Assembly (NCBI GenBank): GCA_017983495.1
Contig: JAGOBH010000002.1
Coordinates: 124,001 to 188,000 of the forward strand
Direction: 5' to 3'
From: Pyrinomonadaceae bacterium
GTDB lineage: Bacteria > Acidobacteriota > Blastocatellia > Pyrinomonadales > Pyrinomonadaceae
Length of the DNA stretch: 64,000 bases
Shown: piece by piece, positions 25,029-37,240 of the stretch
Numbering within the stretch: position 1 is the stretch's first letter
How the letters are laid out: the number at the start of each line of letters is the position of its first letter
Made by a program: the position numbers and the translations under genes
Notes under the pieces: model-generated
What the model was told of the DNA's origin: nothing
Seen by the model: the letters and a program-made list of their open reading frames with translations, nothing else
Databases searched by the model: none

Positions 25029-26327
25029 GTGAATTTTCGCGAATCCGAATCATATCTGTACTCACTAGGCAACGAGGTCAGTGCGATGAAACTCGGCCTC
25101 GAGAACATTAGGACACTTCTGACAGCCCTCGGTGAGCCACATAAACAATATTTGAAAGTCCAAATTGCCGGGACAAACGGCAAAGGGTCGGTGTGCGCAT
25201 TTCTCGGCTCGATCTGCCGTGAGGCGGGAGTCAAGACGGGCGTATTTACTTCGCCGCATCTTGTCTCGATCACCGAACGAGTGCGAATCGATGGGGACGA
25301 TATAACCGAAACGGAGTTTGCACGGTTTGCGACCATTGTTCGCGACACGGCTGAAAAGCTACTTTCAGACGAGAAACTGGAGTATCGCCCAACTTTCTTT
25401 GAGCAAATGACCGCCATCGGCCTAATCGCATTTGCCGAGGCAAAGGTTGAACTTGCCATCCTCGAAACCGGCCTCGGAGGCCGCCTCGACGCGACGACGG
25501 CCGCAAATGCCGATATCGCCGTCATCACGCGTATCGACCTCGATCATCAGGAATATCTCGGCGACACGATCGAAGACATCGCCGCGGAAAAGGCGGCTAT
25601 TATTGGGCCGGATACCAAGGCCGCGATTATCGGAGAGCAGATGCCCGAAGCAATGAGTGTCTTGAGAGCAAGATGCCGTGAATTATGCGTTACGCCGACG
25701 ACGGAGTGTAGATCTTGGGTGTGGGCCCTAAATATGAATCGAGGCTCTGCGGTAGTAGGATTTCAGATAGATGAAAGATTTTACGATGACGCGGACTTAG
25801 GGTTGATCGGGCGACATCAGGTTGAAAATGCACGTACCGCTGTTATGATTGCGGATATTCTGAGATCGAAGTGGTTTTCCGCAATTTCTGCCGACGCCGT
25901 TACGGATGGGCTGGAATCTGCTCGTCATTTCGGACGCCTCGAGTATCAGGACAGGTTCCTTTTCGACGGTGCACACAACCCGGCCGGGGCACTGGCTTTG
26001 AGGGCCTTTCTCGACGAATCTGTCGAGGATCCGGTCACGATGATCTTTGCCGCGATGAAGGGCAAGGACGTGACGGAGATCGCCGAGACGTTGTTTCCAA
26101 GTGCAGCGAGGCTGATCCTGACGCAGCCTGGAAATTCGAGGGCGATGACGGCTGCGGAGCTTGCGGAGTATGTTCCGGCCGGCTTTGACCAAACCTCGGC
26201 GTTCCAAACCGCGACGGTTGCCGACGCACTTGATGTCGCTCGGCGCATCACACCTGATGACGGCATTATTTTGATCACCGGCTCACTCTATCTTGTTGGA
26301 GAAGTTAAGAAAATATTGAATAATTAG
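25029..26327 (+). CDS. folC: Dihydrofolate synthase / folylpolyglutamate synthase
   Basis: Mur-ligase family enzyme that adds glutamate to dihydropteroate and folates. The 432-residue protein has the P-loop IAGTNGKGSVCAFLG, TSPHLVSITERVRIDG, LETGLGGRLDATTA, ITRIDLDHQEYLG and the C-terminal FDGAHNPAG motif. The start is a GTG at 25029, 3 bp after the DinB stop, giving MNFRESESYLYSLG; no ATG in a better position exists. It is followed within 3 bp by gpmA. Confidence 0.94.
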   Translation: MNFRESESYLYSLGNEVSAMKLGLENIRTLLTALGEPHKQYLKVQIAGTNGKGSVCAFLGSICREAGVKTGVFTSPHLVSITERVRIDGDDITETEFARFATIVRDTAEKLLSDEKLEYRPTFFEQMTAIGLIAFAEAKVELAILETGLGGRLDATTAANADIAVITRIDLDHQEYLGDTIEDIAAEKAAIIGPDTKAAIIGEQMPEAMSVLRARCRELCVTPTTECRSWVWALNMNRGSAVVGFQIDERFYDDADLGLIGRHQVENARTAVMIADILRSKWFSAISADAVTDGLESARHFGRLEYQDRFLFDGAHNPAGALALRAFLDESVEDPVTMIFAAMKGKDVTEIAETLFPSAARLILTQPGNSRAMTAAELAEYVPAGFDQTSAFQTATVADALDVARRITPDDGIILITGSLYLVGEVKKILNN

Positions 26328-26330
26328 CAT

Positions 26331-27080
26331 ATGTACAAACTAGTTTTAATTCGTCACGGTGAGAGTCAGTGGAACAAGGAAAACCGGTTTACGGGCTGGA
26401 AAGACGTCGATCTGTCGGAAAAGGGCGTTACTGAGGCACATGCCGCCGGTAAGCTGTTGAAAGCCGAGGGTTTTGAGTTTGACGAGGCTTACACGTCGGT
26501 GCTCAAAAGGGCGATCCGTACACTCTGGATCATCCTTGATGAAATGGACCAGATGTGGATACCTGAGACAAAATCGTGGCTGCTCAACGAACGACATTAC
26601 GGGGCATTGCAGGGCCTCAACAAGGCGGAAACAGCTGCCGAATATGGCGAAGAGCAGGTGTTGATCTGGCGACGCAGTTTTGATATTCCGCCTCATCCGC
26701 TCGAGCCATCGGATGAGCGTTACCTCGGCCGCGAACTGCGTTATAGTTCGATCGGAGCCGGTAACTTCCCGAAGACGGAGTGTCTCAAGGACACCGTCAA
26801 CCGCGTCGTGCCGTATTTTCAGTCGGAGATCGTGCCTAAGATCAAGGCAGGGAAACGGCTGATCGTTGCGGCCCACGGAAATAGTCTCAGGGCTCTCGTC
26901 AAATACCTTGACGGCATCGCGGACGACGAGATCGTAAACCTGAATATCCCGACCGGTGTTCCCCTGATCTACGAACTCGACGCCGATCTGAAGCCGATCC
27001 GTAGCTACTATCTGGGCGACGCCGAGGCCATCAAAGCCGCTCAAGACGCTGTCGCTAGCCAGGGCAAGGTATCGAAATGA
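26331..27080 (+). CDS. gpmA: 2,3-bisphosphoglycerate-dependent phosphoglycerate mutase
   Basis: Interconverts 3- and 2-phosphoglycerate in glycolysis. The phosphohistidine motif [10 protein letters not shown] (His9), [25 protein letters not shown] and the second histidine in [15 protein letters not shown] are all present, and the 249-residue length matches dPGM. Its stop overlaps the start of the following gene by 4 bp (ATGA). Together with pfkA and ppdK it covers lower glycolysis. Confidence 0.96.
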   Translation: MYKLVLIRHGESQWNKENRFTGWKDVDLSEKGVTEAHAAGKLLKAEGFEFDEAYTSVLKRAIRTLWIILDEMDQMWIPETKSWLLNERHYGALQGLNKAETAAEYGEEQVLIWRRSFDIPPHPLEPSDERYLGRELRYSSIGAGNFPKTECLKDTVNRVVPYFQSEIVPKIKAGKRLIVAAHGNSLRALVKYLDGIADDEIVNLNIPTGVPLIYELDADLKPIRSYYLGDAEAIKAAQDAVASQGKVSK

Positions 27081-27730
27081 GTAGTTCATCTGTGAAAACC
27101 ATAGCTGCAAAACAAACAATTAAGCGGATCGCTATCTTGGTCTCGATGCTGGTGGTTCTCGCGGTATCGTCATTCGGGCAACGATTTTCGATCAAGACCG
27201 CGGACGGATTTCTCTTTATTGAGAATACCGCCGACAAATCATTTACGATCGAGGTCCGCGGCAAGAACGTAAAGCCGCAGCAAACCGGTGAGAATCCGTC
27301 TTTTATTATTGATGACAGACTGGTCCAGTTGGTTTTTCCGGCCACAGAGGAGTTTGTCCCTGTGGGCAAGGAACTGAAAGACGAACGTATCCTCGAACTT
27401 CACCAAGTATGGGAAACCGACTATCTGGCTGAGACCTTCGGCGGCAAGTTGAAGGTGACGACCGAGAATAAAACCGTCAACGGTCGAGCGGCTAGCTTGT
27501 GGAGTTTTGTCCGTCCAAAATACTCCGACGAGTTTGACCGCGATCTGTTTTTGACCGTGGTCGTTGGCAAGCATATTCTGGGCTTGAATTCACCGATCCC
27601 GAAAGGCTCGAAGCTTGAAGATTACACAAAACTCCACGTCGAGATTATGTCGACGCTGAATGTCAGCGATAAGCCGTTCGATATCGATAAGCTCTCTGAG
27701 CAGATTCGTAAGGGCAGATCCGTCGGTTAG
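27077..27730 (+). CDS. Secreted protein of unknown function
   Basis: A 217-residue protein that I do not recognise. A basic N-terminus and hydrophobic segment (about residues 18-36, ending SSFGQ) look like a signal peptide. The rest is a mixed alpha/beta soluble domain with [18 protein letters not shown] and a late helix-rich end. It overlaps gpmA by 4 bp, implying translational coupling, yet it appears exported while GpmA is cytoplasmic, so the coupling says little about function. Confidence 0.7.
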   Translation: MSSSSVKTIAAKQTIKRIAILVSMLVVLAVSSFGQRFSIKTADGFLFIENTADKSFTIEVRGKNVKPQQTGENPSFIIDDRLVQLVFPATEEFVPVGKELKDERILELHQVWETDYLAETFGGKLKVTTENKTVNGRAASLWSFVRPKYSDEFDRDLFLTVVVGKHILGLNSPIPKGSKLEDYTKLHVEIMSTLNVSDKPFDIDKLSEQIRKGRSVG

Positions 27731-27845
27731 TCCGGCGAGCGGTTTCAGTTTCAAGGCGAGTTTCGCCATACACAGCATTGGCGGCGGGACATGCCCGCAA
27801 GCCGTTAGGGAAATGTCTCTTGATCGGCCTTTTTGAACATTTAAA

Positions 27846-28787
27846 ATGACTTGGCAAAAAGCCGTCTTCATCGTTCTTATTTTGTTTTGCCTCAGCCCGT
27901 ACGGCTCGCCGCCGGTTGCGTTGGCACTAGGGCTCGCGATGGCCTCTACATTCGGCACTCCGTACCCAAAACTTGGGGGCAAGCCGATGAAGTACCTGCT
28001 GCAGGCGTCGGTCGTGTTGCTCGGCTTCGGTATGAATTTCGGGGCCGTGCTCAAGGCGGGCCGGGACGGCGTACTATTTACGATCGCGACTATCTTCGGC
28101 ACGCTGATAGTCGGCTATTTCGTCGGTAGGGCATTGAATGTTCCGTCAAAAACATCTTCGTTAATTTCGAGCGGTACGGCGATCTGCGGCGGAAGCGCGA
28201 TCGCGGCGGTCGCACCGGCGATCAATGCGGAGAGCGACGAGATATCGGTCTCGTTGGGGACGGTCTTTGTTCTCAATTCGATAGCACTATTTTTGTTTCC
28301 AATAATTGGCCACGGTCTCGATCTTACCCAACTTCAGTTTGGTGTCTGGTCCGCGATCGCCATTCACGACACCAGTTCGGTCGTAGGTGCATCGAGCACG
28401 TACGGCCCCGAGGCACTTGCGATCGCAACGACGGTCAAACTTGCCCGAGCACTGTGGATCGCTCCGCTGGCGTTGATGTTTGCTTACATCTATCGGGATA
28501 AAACTGGAACGGCCAAAGCCAAGATCGCAGTACCGTGGTTTATCTTTCTGTTCGTCGGAGCGACGATAGTCCGAAGCTACGCTCCAGTGACTGTCATGAT
28601 ACCGAGTGTGTTTGATGCTTTGGTGAATCTCGCAAAGGCGGGAATGACGGTTACGCTGTTCTTGATCGGAGCCAGTCTTTCTCGCGAGACCCTTCGAAAT
28701 GTCGGCATTCGTCCGCTTTTACAGGGCGTTTTGCTTTGGATCGCAATTTCCGTTGTCGCTCTCGTTGCCGTGCTTCGCATTTTGTAG
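27846..28787 (+). CDS. YeiH family putative sulfate exporter
   Basis: A 313-residue polytopic membrane protein with about ten hydrophobic segments. Family marks are [55 protein letters not shown] and [14 protein letters not shown]. The family (PSE/YeiH) has been annotated as sulfate or taurine-derived anion exporters with limited experimental support. It follows the gpmA group by 115 bp and ends 52 bp before uvrA. Confidence 0.9.
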   Translation: MTWQKAVFIVLILFCLSPYGSPPVALALGLAMASTFGTPYPKLGGKPMKYLLQASVVLLGFGMNFGAVLKAGRDGVLFTIATIFGTLIVGYFVGRALNVPSKTSSLISSGTAICGGSAIAAVAPAINAESDEISVSLGTVFVLNSIALFLFPIIGHGLDLTQLQFGVWSAIAIHDTSSVVGASSTYGPEALAIATTVKLARALWIAPLALMFAYIYRDKTGTAKAKIAVPWFIFLFVGATIVRSYAPVTVMIPSVFDALVNLAKAGMTVTLFLIGASLSRETLRNVGIRPLLQGVLLWIAISVVALVAVLRIL

Positions 28788-28839
28788 ACCGGATTTGATA
28801 GAATACTCGTTTCGGCTATCGACAGGATTTCGATCTGTA

Positions 28840-31737
<2,898 letters not shown>

Positions 31738-31830
31738 TCGAGTATGCTGACTGCGATATAGTCGCTGGGTCTGGATGCGTGCCGTGATGCAAGGCCGTTT
31801 GGTGGTAATATAACGTTGAGGTCAAACCAT

Positions 31831-32055
31831 ATGTCAGTAGCTGCAGAAGCGGAACAGCTTGCCCTTAGTTTGCCGTTGGCGGATAGGGCAAAACTTGCCG
31901 AAAAGCTGATCGTGTCGTTGCCTTCGCCGTTTGTGGACGAAGATGACGATTGGGTCGAAGAGGCCCTTCGCCGTGATCGGGAGATGGACACTGATCCGGA
32001 GACGGTAATGACGCACGAAGAATTTTTTGCCTCGTTGAGAGAACATATCAAGTGA
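31831..32055 (+). CDS. Addiction-module antitoxin (TIGR02574-type)
   Basis: A 74-residue acidic protein: an N-terminal helix (MSVAAEAEQLALSLPLADRA), then KLAEKLIVSLP, a Asp/Glu-rich stretch and a C-terminal helix with TVMTHEEFFASLREHIK. This matches small antitoxins paired with RelE/ParE toxins. The stop overlaps the toxin's GTG start by 4 bp, the usual coupling in such modules. It lies 93 bp after uvrA with a probable promoter of its own, though none is clear. Confidence 0.8.
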   Translation: MSVAAEAEQLALSLPLADRAKLAEKLIVSLPSPFVDEDDDWVEEALRRDREMDTDPETVMTHEEFFASLREHIK

Positions 32056-32348
32056 TTCGGGCCATTTTTACGTCTGCTGCAAGCCGCGATGTTAAGCGGG
32101 CATTGGACTATTACAAGAGCGTGGCCGGGGTTAAAGTGGCCAGTGATTTCGTCGATCACCTCGAAGCGAAAGTCTTGAGAATATTGAGAGCCCCTGAGGC
32201 ATATCAAGTCGTAACGAAAGACTTTCGCTGTGCAAACCTTGACCGTTTTCCCTATCAGATCGTTTATAGGATCGCTTCGGAGTCCGTCGTCAGGATAATT
32301 TCGGTCCGGCACCACAAACAAAGTCCCGATTTTGGGCTTGATCGCTAG
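32052..32348 (+). CDS. RelE/ParE family toxin
   Basis: A 98-residue basic protein with the RelE/ParE fold: N-terminal TSAASRDVKRALDYY, then KVASDFVDHLE, and the C-terminal strand pair FPYQIVYRIASESVVRIISVRHHKQSP with the Arg and His residues typical of these toxins. The ParE branch blocks DNA gyrase and the RelE branch cleaves mRNA; sequence alone favours ParE because of YQIVYRI and the spacing. The GTG start at 32052 overlaps the antitoxin stop. Confidence 0.82.
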   Translation: MIRAIFTSAASRDVKRALDYYKSVAGVKVASDFVDHLEAKVLRILRAPEAYQVVTKDFRCANLDRFPYQIVYRIASESVVRIISVRHHKQSPDFGLDR

Positions 32349-32351
32349 CAT

Positions 32352-32534
32352 ATGAAACGCGGCTTTCGCGACGACGAATACAAAGCCCTCGACAAACAAC
32401 GCTCCAAAGTAGGCCTAGGCGTCGCCGGCAGCCCCGACTACGGCAACGACTCCCCACTCTACGGGGCCATGGGCTTCGTCCGTAAGTCAGAGAAGAAATC
32501 CAGCCTGACATGGAAGAAGAAACCGACGGAATAG
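32352..32534 (+). CDS. Small hypothetical protein
   Basis: A 60-residue basic protein starting 3 bp after the toxin stop (MKRGFRDDEYKALDKQRS through KKPTE). No family is recognised. Codons are rich in C endings like the 3' part of uvrA, suggesting real coding sequence or the remnant of a longer gene. No signal peptide or membrane segment is seen. Confidence 0.4.
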   Translation: MKRGFRDDEYKALDKQRSKVGLGVAGSPDYGNDSPLYGAMGFVRKSEKKSSLTWKKKPTE

Positions 32535-32548
32535 ATGGTTGCTGATCA

Positions 32549-33100
32549 ATGAAAAAATGGGTAATAGGAGGTGTAGTTCTTTGCGTTGCGACTTTATTTG
32601 TCGCGAAGTACTGGTGGATATTGGCCATCATTATTATTGGCCCTTATAAAGGGCCGCAGTTTGAAACTTGGCAATCACAAAATGCCAGCTTTCAGATTCG
32701 GGTGGACGCATTTCACGAGGCAAATGGCGGCTTTGTTCCTGGCGCCTATTACACATTCTTTTCGGCACCTGTCGGTTCCAACGATTGGAAAGAGGTGATG
32801 ACCTTTCGTCACGACGATCCAATTGATATTAGGAAGAGTCAGGTTCAGTTCGTCAGTGATGGCGTTGGATTCGTTTACATGGGCTGGATGTTTGCCTCAA
32901 CGAACGACGGCGGACAAAGTTGGACCGTTTGGGACGCCTGCAAAAAGGCTCCGGATCTCAAGTCGTGCAACTATGAAGGCATTAAAGCAGTTGAACTAAA
33001 TTCAGATGGAAAGGGAAGGATGACTGTTGATCCTATACCAGGCGTGAGTCCGCTACCTGTTCTTCGTACCGATGATTTTGGCCGTTCGTGGAACAAATAA
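32549..33100 (+). CDS. Membrane-anchored protein with a BNR-like exposed domain, unknown function
   Basis: A 183-residue protein with one N-terminal transmembrane segment (about residues 4-32), followed by a soluble domain. That domain contains FASTNDGGQSWTVWDACK and, near the end, LRTDDFGRSWNK, which are Asp-box (BNR) like turns, as in sialidase or sortilin-type propellers, but only two are present. Cysteines in CKKAPDLKSC may form a disulphide. The family is not recognised further. It is followed immediately by the broken DUF2200 gene. Confidence 0.65.
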   Translation: MKKWVIGGVVLCVATLFVAKYWWILAIIIIGPYKGPQFETWQSQNASFQIRVDAFHEANGGFVPGAYYTFFSAPVGSNDWKEVMTFRHDDPIDIRKSQVQFVSDGVGFVYMGWMFASTNDGGQSWTVWDACKKAPDLKSCNYEGIKAVELNSDGKGRMTVDPIPGVSPLPVLRTDDFGRSWNK

Positions 33101-33111
33101 AAATAATTCAA

Positions 33112-33498
33112 ATGCCAAACGATAGAGTATTCGCGATGAGTTTTGCGGGCGTTTATCCACATTATTTGGCGAAGGCGGAGAAGAAGGGGCGGAATAGGGA
33201 AGAGGTTGACTGGGGTTTTCGCTGGCTGACGGATTATGTCAGAACCGGGAGCGATAGCGACTGGGTTTCTTTGGTCTAGACGTCGAAGAACCCGGTCGCT
33301 ATCGCTCGCGGCTCTGACCAGGCGCCACGGCTCAACCCAAACGTCCCGCTCTTCAAAAGTACCGTCTGCGGCATCCGCGTCGAAGACAATAGGACAATAG
33401 AAGACCCGCTCATGCAAAAGATCCGCTGGCTCGACGAACTCATCGACGAACTCGCCAAAGGCAAGAAGTTGGAGAAGATCCTGCGAACGGCGGAGTAA
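33112..33498 (+). pseudogene. DUF2200 gene interrupted by a palindromic element
   Basis: The 5' part (33112-33238) encodes the DUF2200 N-terminus (RVFAMSFAGVYPHYLAKAEK, EVDWGFRWLTDY), and the 3' part (33319-33498) encodes its C-terminus ([40 protein letters not shown]) in the same frame. Between them lies a 79-bp palindrome with an in-frame TAG at 33277-33279. Compared with my memory of intact relatives, about 20 residues are replaced rather than merely interrupted. Translation from the ATG would stop after 55 residues, so the gene is probably inactive. DUF2200 proteins are small and of unknown function. Confidence 0.75.
33239..33317. repeat. REP-like imperfect palindrome
   Basis: Left arm from TCAGAACCGGGAGCGATAGC and right arm ending GCTATCGCTCGCGGCTCTGA pair over about 30 bases with a few mismatches, around a short central loop (TCTAGACG). 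The ends TCAGA/TCTGA are inverted. The structure is like REP/BIME or palindromic MITE elements. It is the only copy in this window. Confidence 0.75.
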
Positions 33499-33517
33499 TT
33501 CTCACCAACGATCACGG

Positions 33518-35413
33518 TCAAACCAGACTTAACGTGTATTCCGCGGTTTCGATCTTGATGATGAGCGGGCAGATCGGGTCGTCGAGGATCTGAACTTTGG
33601 TAACGCCGTCGTTGGCTTTGTAATGGAGCACCTTAATATTCTTATCAGTGTATGTTCCGCTCGAAGCGGTAAGGCTCATTAAATAAAAGAGACGTGTGAC
33701 ACCGCCGCCGAGGTCGAGACTGATCTCTTCCTTGTTTTTCACGCCCTTGTGTAGCTTCTGACTAAGGATGAACGCGATCTCCTTGTCGGGTGCGATCGCG
33801 GTCTTGGTCACGAAAAAGTTGATGTACTTGCTCGCCGACCTGATCGCTTCGTCGGTGATGACCAGCTTTTCGGACTGTTCTTTCTTAGTGCTTTCCTTCC
33901 AACGGAACGCTAACTTGCCTCCGTCGTCGATAAACTCGATCTGATAACGAAGGACCTCGTTCGTCTTCTTATTGGTCAGAATGTACGTTAGAGGCTTTCT
34001 ATCCAGATAGTCGAACTTTCCGTTGAGCGTCTCGCGCAAGAGCGTCGCAGTCGCGTCCATGGGAAGTTTCGGCCCCGAATCCGCCGGAGTTACTTTGGTG
34101 GTGGCGGCACTATTTGCGAACTTTCCGTCTTGCCATATCCCTTCGATCGTGATGCCGGTCAGCTTGTTAAACTGCTTGCCGGTGCCGTGCTGTTTATCTT
34201 TGAGGAATCCGCCGATGTAATAGCTGCCGTTTGGGAAAGTATATGTCGCCTGGCCTTCGCGCAGGCCGTTTACCCAATCCCCGTCGTACGCGTCGCCGTT
34301 TTTGTACGTAGCTTTGCCCTTGCCTTGCCGTTTGTCGTTGGCAAACTGGCCGAAATAAAGCTCGCCGCTCGCCTTTAAGGTCTGAGTTCCTTGACCTGAT
34401 TTGAGATTGTTGACCCAACCGCCGTCATAAGTATTTCCATTGGCATACAGAAAGATGCCTCTGCCTTCCATTTTGCCGTTAACGAAATCACCGACATAGG
34501 TGCCGCCGTCCTTGTAGATCGCCTTGCCTTTGCCGCTTGCTTTTCCGTTTACAAAATAACCTTCGTAAACAAGGTCGTTGGCAAAAAGGTATTTGCCCAA
34601 GCCGTTAAGACAGTTGCCGGACATGCACTTCGTCGTGGTCGAGTTGATTGGCTTTGCCTCCGCGACCGGTCCGTCAAACTTCGCTCCGCCCTCGAATGTC
34701 ATCTGACCCGCGGTTGTAGCAGTGGTTGGAGTCGGATTTGGCTTTGGTGCCAGTGCATAGGGAGCGACGCCGTCTTTCCAGATTCCCGTTATGGTTTGGT
34801 CGGATCGTTTATCGAAAAATCTACCCTCGCCATGTTGTCGATCGCTTTTCCAAAAGCCGATGTAGTAGCTGCCGTCCTTGAAATAATAGGTTGCCTTGCC
34901 TTCTCTGACGCCATTGACCCAGTTGCCGTAATAAACATCGCCGTTCGCATACGCAGAGCGTCCTAGGCCATGCCACTTGTTCGCGAGCCAATCGCCCTCG
35001 TAATTTGCACCGTCTTTGTAGGTGGCTCTTCCTTCGCCGGTGCGTTCGTTGTTGACCCAGTCCCCGTCGTAAGTTTCGCCGTTTGCAAATGTGATCTTGC
35101 CTCTCCCGCTGTAGTTGCCCTTGGCGAATTGCCCGACATAAACTTGGCCCTCTTTCGTCCGATAGGTGCCTTGACCATGATGTTTGCCGTTAACAAAATC
35201 ACCTTCGTAATTGTCGCCATTGCTGTACGCTTTCTTGCCTTTGCCGTTAACGCAGTTACCGGACACACATTTATCCTCAAACGCATTCAGGAGAAATGAA
35301 AAATCGTCAGTCTTTGGAACGCCCCCCGGCGAGACAGGGCTCTGTGCGGACGTAGATGTATCTTGTGCAGCAACTAATAAAGTCACGGCGAGCAACATTT
35401 TGATGAAGTTCAT
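33518..35413 (-). CDS. Secreted MORN-repeat protein
   Basis: The 631-residue protein has a signal peptide (about 1-23). Two homologous blocks of MORN repeats follow (about residues 48-225 and 262-437), with the YEGDWVNG.R.G.G pattern repeated about every 23 residues. Each block begins with a matching Cys motif (CVSGNCVNGKGK and CMSGNCLNGLGK) and ends with a Y.IG......HG.G..F / I.GIW.DG unit, so a whole module was duplicated. A non-repeat C-terminal domain (about 455-631) includes LDRKPLTYILTNKKTNEVLR and ends in AEYTLSLV. MORN repeats typically bind membranes or proteins; the role here is unknown. Confidence 0.9.
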   Translation of the reverse strand: MNFIKMLLAVTLLVAAQDTSTSAQSPVSPGGVPKTDDFSFLLNAFEDKCVSGNCVNGKGKKAYSNGDNYEGDFVNGKHHGQGTYRTKEGQVYVGQFAKGNYSGRGKITFANGETYDGDWVNNERTGEGRATYKDGANYEGDWLANKWHGLGRSAYANGDVYYGNWVNGVREGKATYYFKDGSYYIGFWKSDRQHGEGRFFDKRSDQTITGIWKDGVAPYALAPKPNPTPTTATTAGQMTFEGGAKFDGPVAEAKPINSTTTKCMSGNCLNGLGKYLFANDLVYEGYFVNGKASGKGKAIYKDGGTYVGDFVNGKMEGRGIFLYANGNTYDGGWVNNLKSGQGTQTLKASGELYFGQFANDKRQGKGKATYKNGDAYDGDWVNGLREGQATYTFPNGSYYIGGFLKDKQHGTGKQFNKLTGITIEGIWQDGKFANSAATTKVTPADSGPKLPMDATATLLRETLNGKFDYLDRKPLTYILTNKKTNEVLRYQIEFIDDGGKLAFRWKESTKKEQSEKLVITDEAIRSASKYINFFVTKTAIAPDKEIAFILSQKLHKGVKNKEEISLDLGGGVTRLFYLMSLTASSGTYTDKNIKVLHYKANDGVTKVQILDDPICPLIIKIETAEYTLSLV

Positions 35414-35562
35414 AGATTGGTGAAAAGCGAATTACCTGATCGACTGTTCTCTGATGGCGTTGCGGGCGGCCAGGTTGTAACACATGAGGCCGTCGCCATA
35501 AGCAAAAGTCCAACCAATTTTGATACAATCAGTTTAACCACACGTTTGGGTTTATACAAATA

Positions 35563-36648
35563 ATGAGTCAAATAACAGAAGAGATCGTATTGGAATCGTT
35601 AAAGCAGATCATCGACCCCGATTTGCGTAAGGACATCGTCACGCTCGGGTTTATCAAGGACCTGGCGATCGAGGGCGGGGAAGTTTCGTTTCGCGTTGTG
35701 CTGACGACGCCGGCTTGCCCCGTAAAGGAAGAGATGGAGACGCAGGCGAATGAGATCGTCAGCGCTCTCGATGGCGTCACGAGCGTCAAGGTCACGATGG
35801 ACGCCGAGGTGCCGCAGGGACGCGGCATCGCGAACAATATCGCGATACCGGGCGTCAAGAATATCATCGCCGTATCATCGGGCAAGGGCGGTGTCGGTAA
35901 ATCCACCGTCGCGGTAAATCTGGCGGTCGCCCTGGCGGCAAACGGAGCTAAGGTGGGCATCATGGACGCCGACGTTTACGGACCGAACGTGCCGATGATG
36001 CTCGGAACCGGTTACGACCAACCCGATGTCGAGAACGGCAAACTTCGCCCGATCGAGGCACACGGCATCAAAATGATCTCGATGGCCGTGCTCGTCCCCC
36101 TCGACAAACCGATGATCCTCCGCGGCCCGATGCTGCACGGCGTCGTGCGTCAATTCCTGTCGGACGTGAATTGGGGCGAACTCGATTATTTGATCGTCGA
36201 TATGCCGCCGGGAACGGGCGACGTGCAGCTTAGCCTCGCTCAGCTCGTACCGGTACAAGGTGCGATCCTCGTCACCACCCCGCAGGAAGTCTCGCTCTCG
36301 GACGTCCGACGTGCGGTCAAGATGTTTGAGACGGTCAATGTCCCCGTACTCGGCGTGATCGAAAATATGTCGTACTTTATCGCTCCCGACACTGGTATCA
36401 AGTACGAAATATTTGGCAAAGGCGGCGGCCAAAAGCTCTGTGACGAATACGGCCTGAACCTGCTGGGCGAAGTGCCCATGGGCATGGAAGTCCGCGAGGG
36501 TGGCGACAAAGGCGTGCCCGTGGTCGTCTCGTTCCCCGATTCGCCGCAGTCAGCCGCGTTCCGCCACGCCGCCGAAGAGGTCGCCCGCCAGGTCTCGATC
36601 GAAGCGATGAAGCCGGAACTCGTGATCATGACCCGAGCGACGCCCTGA
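35563..36648 (+). CDS. apbC: Mrp/ApbC family Fe-S cluster carrier ATPase
   Basis: P-loop ATPase that transfers Fe-S clusters. An N-terminal MIP18/DUF59 domain (about residues 1-80, TTPACPVKEEM) precedes the deviant Walker A SSGKGGVGKSTVAVNLA (about 105-121), then GIMDADVYGPNVPMML and DYLIVDMPPGTGDVQLSL. The 361-residue length is typical. The usual CxxC cluster-binding pair of many Mrp proteins is not in its normal place: the region reads MSYFIAPDTGIKYEIFG. An IscA-type carrier is encoded nearby at 37241. Late codons are unusually C-ending. Confidence 0.94.
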   Translation: MSQITEEIVLESLKQIIDPDLRKDIVTLGFIKDLAIEGGEVSFRVVLTTPACPVKEEMETQANEIVSALDGVTSVKVTMDAEVPQGRGIANNIAIPGVKNIIAVSSGKGGVGKSTVAVNLAVALAANGAKVGIMDADVYGPNVPMMLGTGYDQPDVENGKLRPIEAHGIKMISMAVLVPLDKPMILRGPMLHGVVRQFLSDVNWGELDYLIVDMPPGTGDVQLSLAQLVPVQGAILVTTPQEVSLSDVRRAVKMFETVNVPVLGVIENMSYFIAPDTGIKYEIFGKGGGQKLCDEYGLNLLGEVPMGMEVREGGDKGVPVVVSFPDSPQSAAFRHAAEEVARQVSIEAMKPELVIMTRATP

Positions 36649-36665
36649 CCAGACCGGTGAACTAG

Positions 36666-37094
36666 ATGTTTAACAACGAAGAAGAACAGCGTGAACGCGA
36701 GAAATTGGCCGCTTCGGCCGGTGATATTCTCGATTCGTATAATGACCCGGTTAGATCTCAAAAATCTCTCCGGTTTTTTATCATCGCTGACGCGGCGATC
36801 TTAGTGTCGGCATTTCTATTTGGGAAATGGATAAACGCACTGGATATCAGACAATTCCTCTTCGTTATCGCGACGGTCGGCGGAATTGGATTTTTGATAA
36901 CCTATGCCGCTATTCGCTTTTATCAAGCAACAGCTTCCACAACCGCCGAAGTTGATCGCATAGAGAACGGCGTGATGAGCGGATTTAATTATACTTCCTC
37001 ACAAGACCGTAAATGGGGCTTTTGGTTGATCGCCGCCGCGGGCGGGGCGGTCAATATTGCCGTCTATATGGCCATACTTGCGTACTTTGGTTAG
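36666..37094 (+). CDS. Three-helix membrane protein, unknown function
   Basis: A 142-residue protein with a charged, acidic N-terminal helix (EEEQREREKLAASAGDIL) and three hydrophobic segments (about residues 38-56, 64-86 and 117-140). No family is recognised. It starts 18 bp after apbC and precedes the IscA-type gene by 146 bp, so it may share the apbC transcript. Confidence 0.65.
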   Translation: MFNNEEEQREREKLAASAGDILDSYNDPVRSQKSLRFFIIADAAILVSAFLFGKWINALDIRQFLFVIATVGGIGFLITYAAIRFYQATASTTAEVDRIENGVMSGFNYTSSQDRKWGFWLIAAAGGAVNIAVYMAILAYFG

Positions 37095-37240
37095 TTTGCG
37101 TGAATGGATCGGTTATGCGTTCTATGCGCAAATTTATTTGCGAAAGCTTGTTTTTTTTCGATCTGTCGTTTAATATTGATTTTATTGTAAGGATTCGATC
37201 ACCACGGATCCTAGTTCATATTGAGGAGTAATTTAATATT

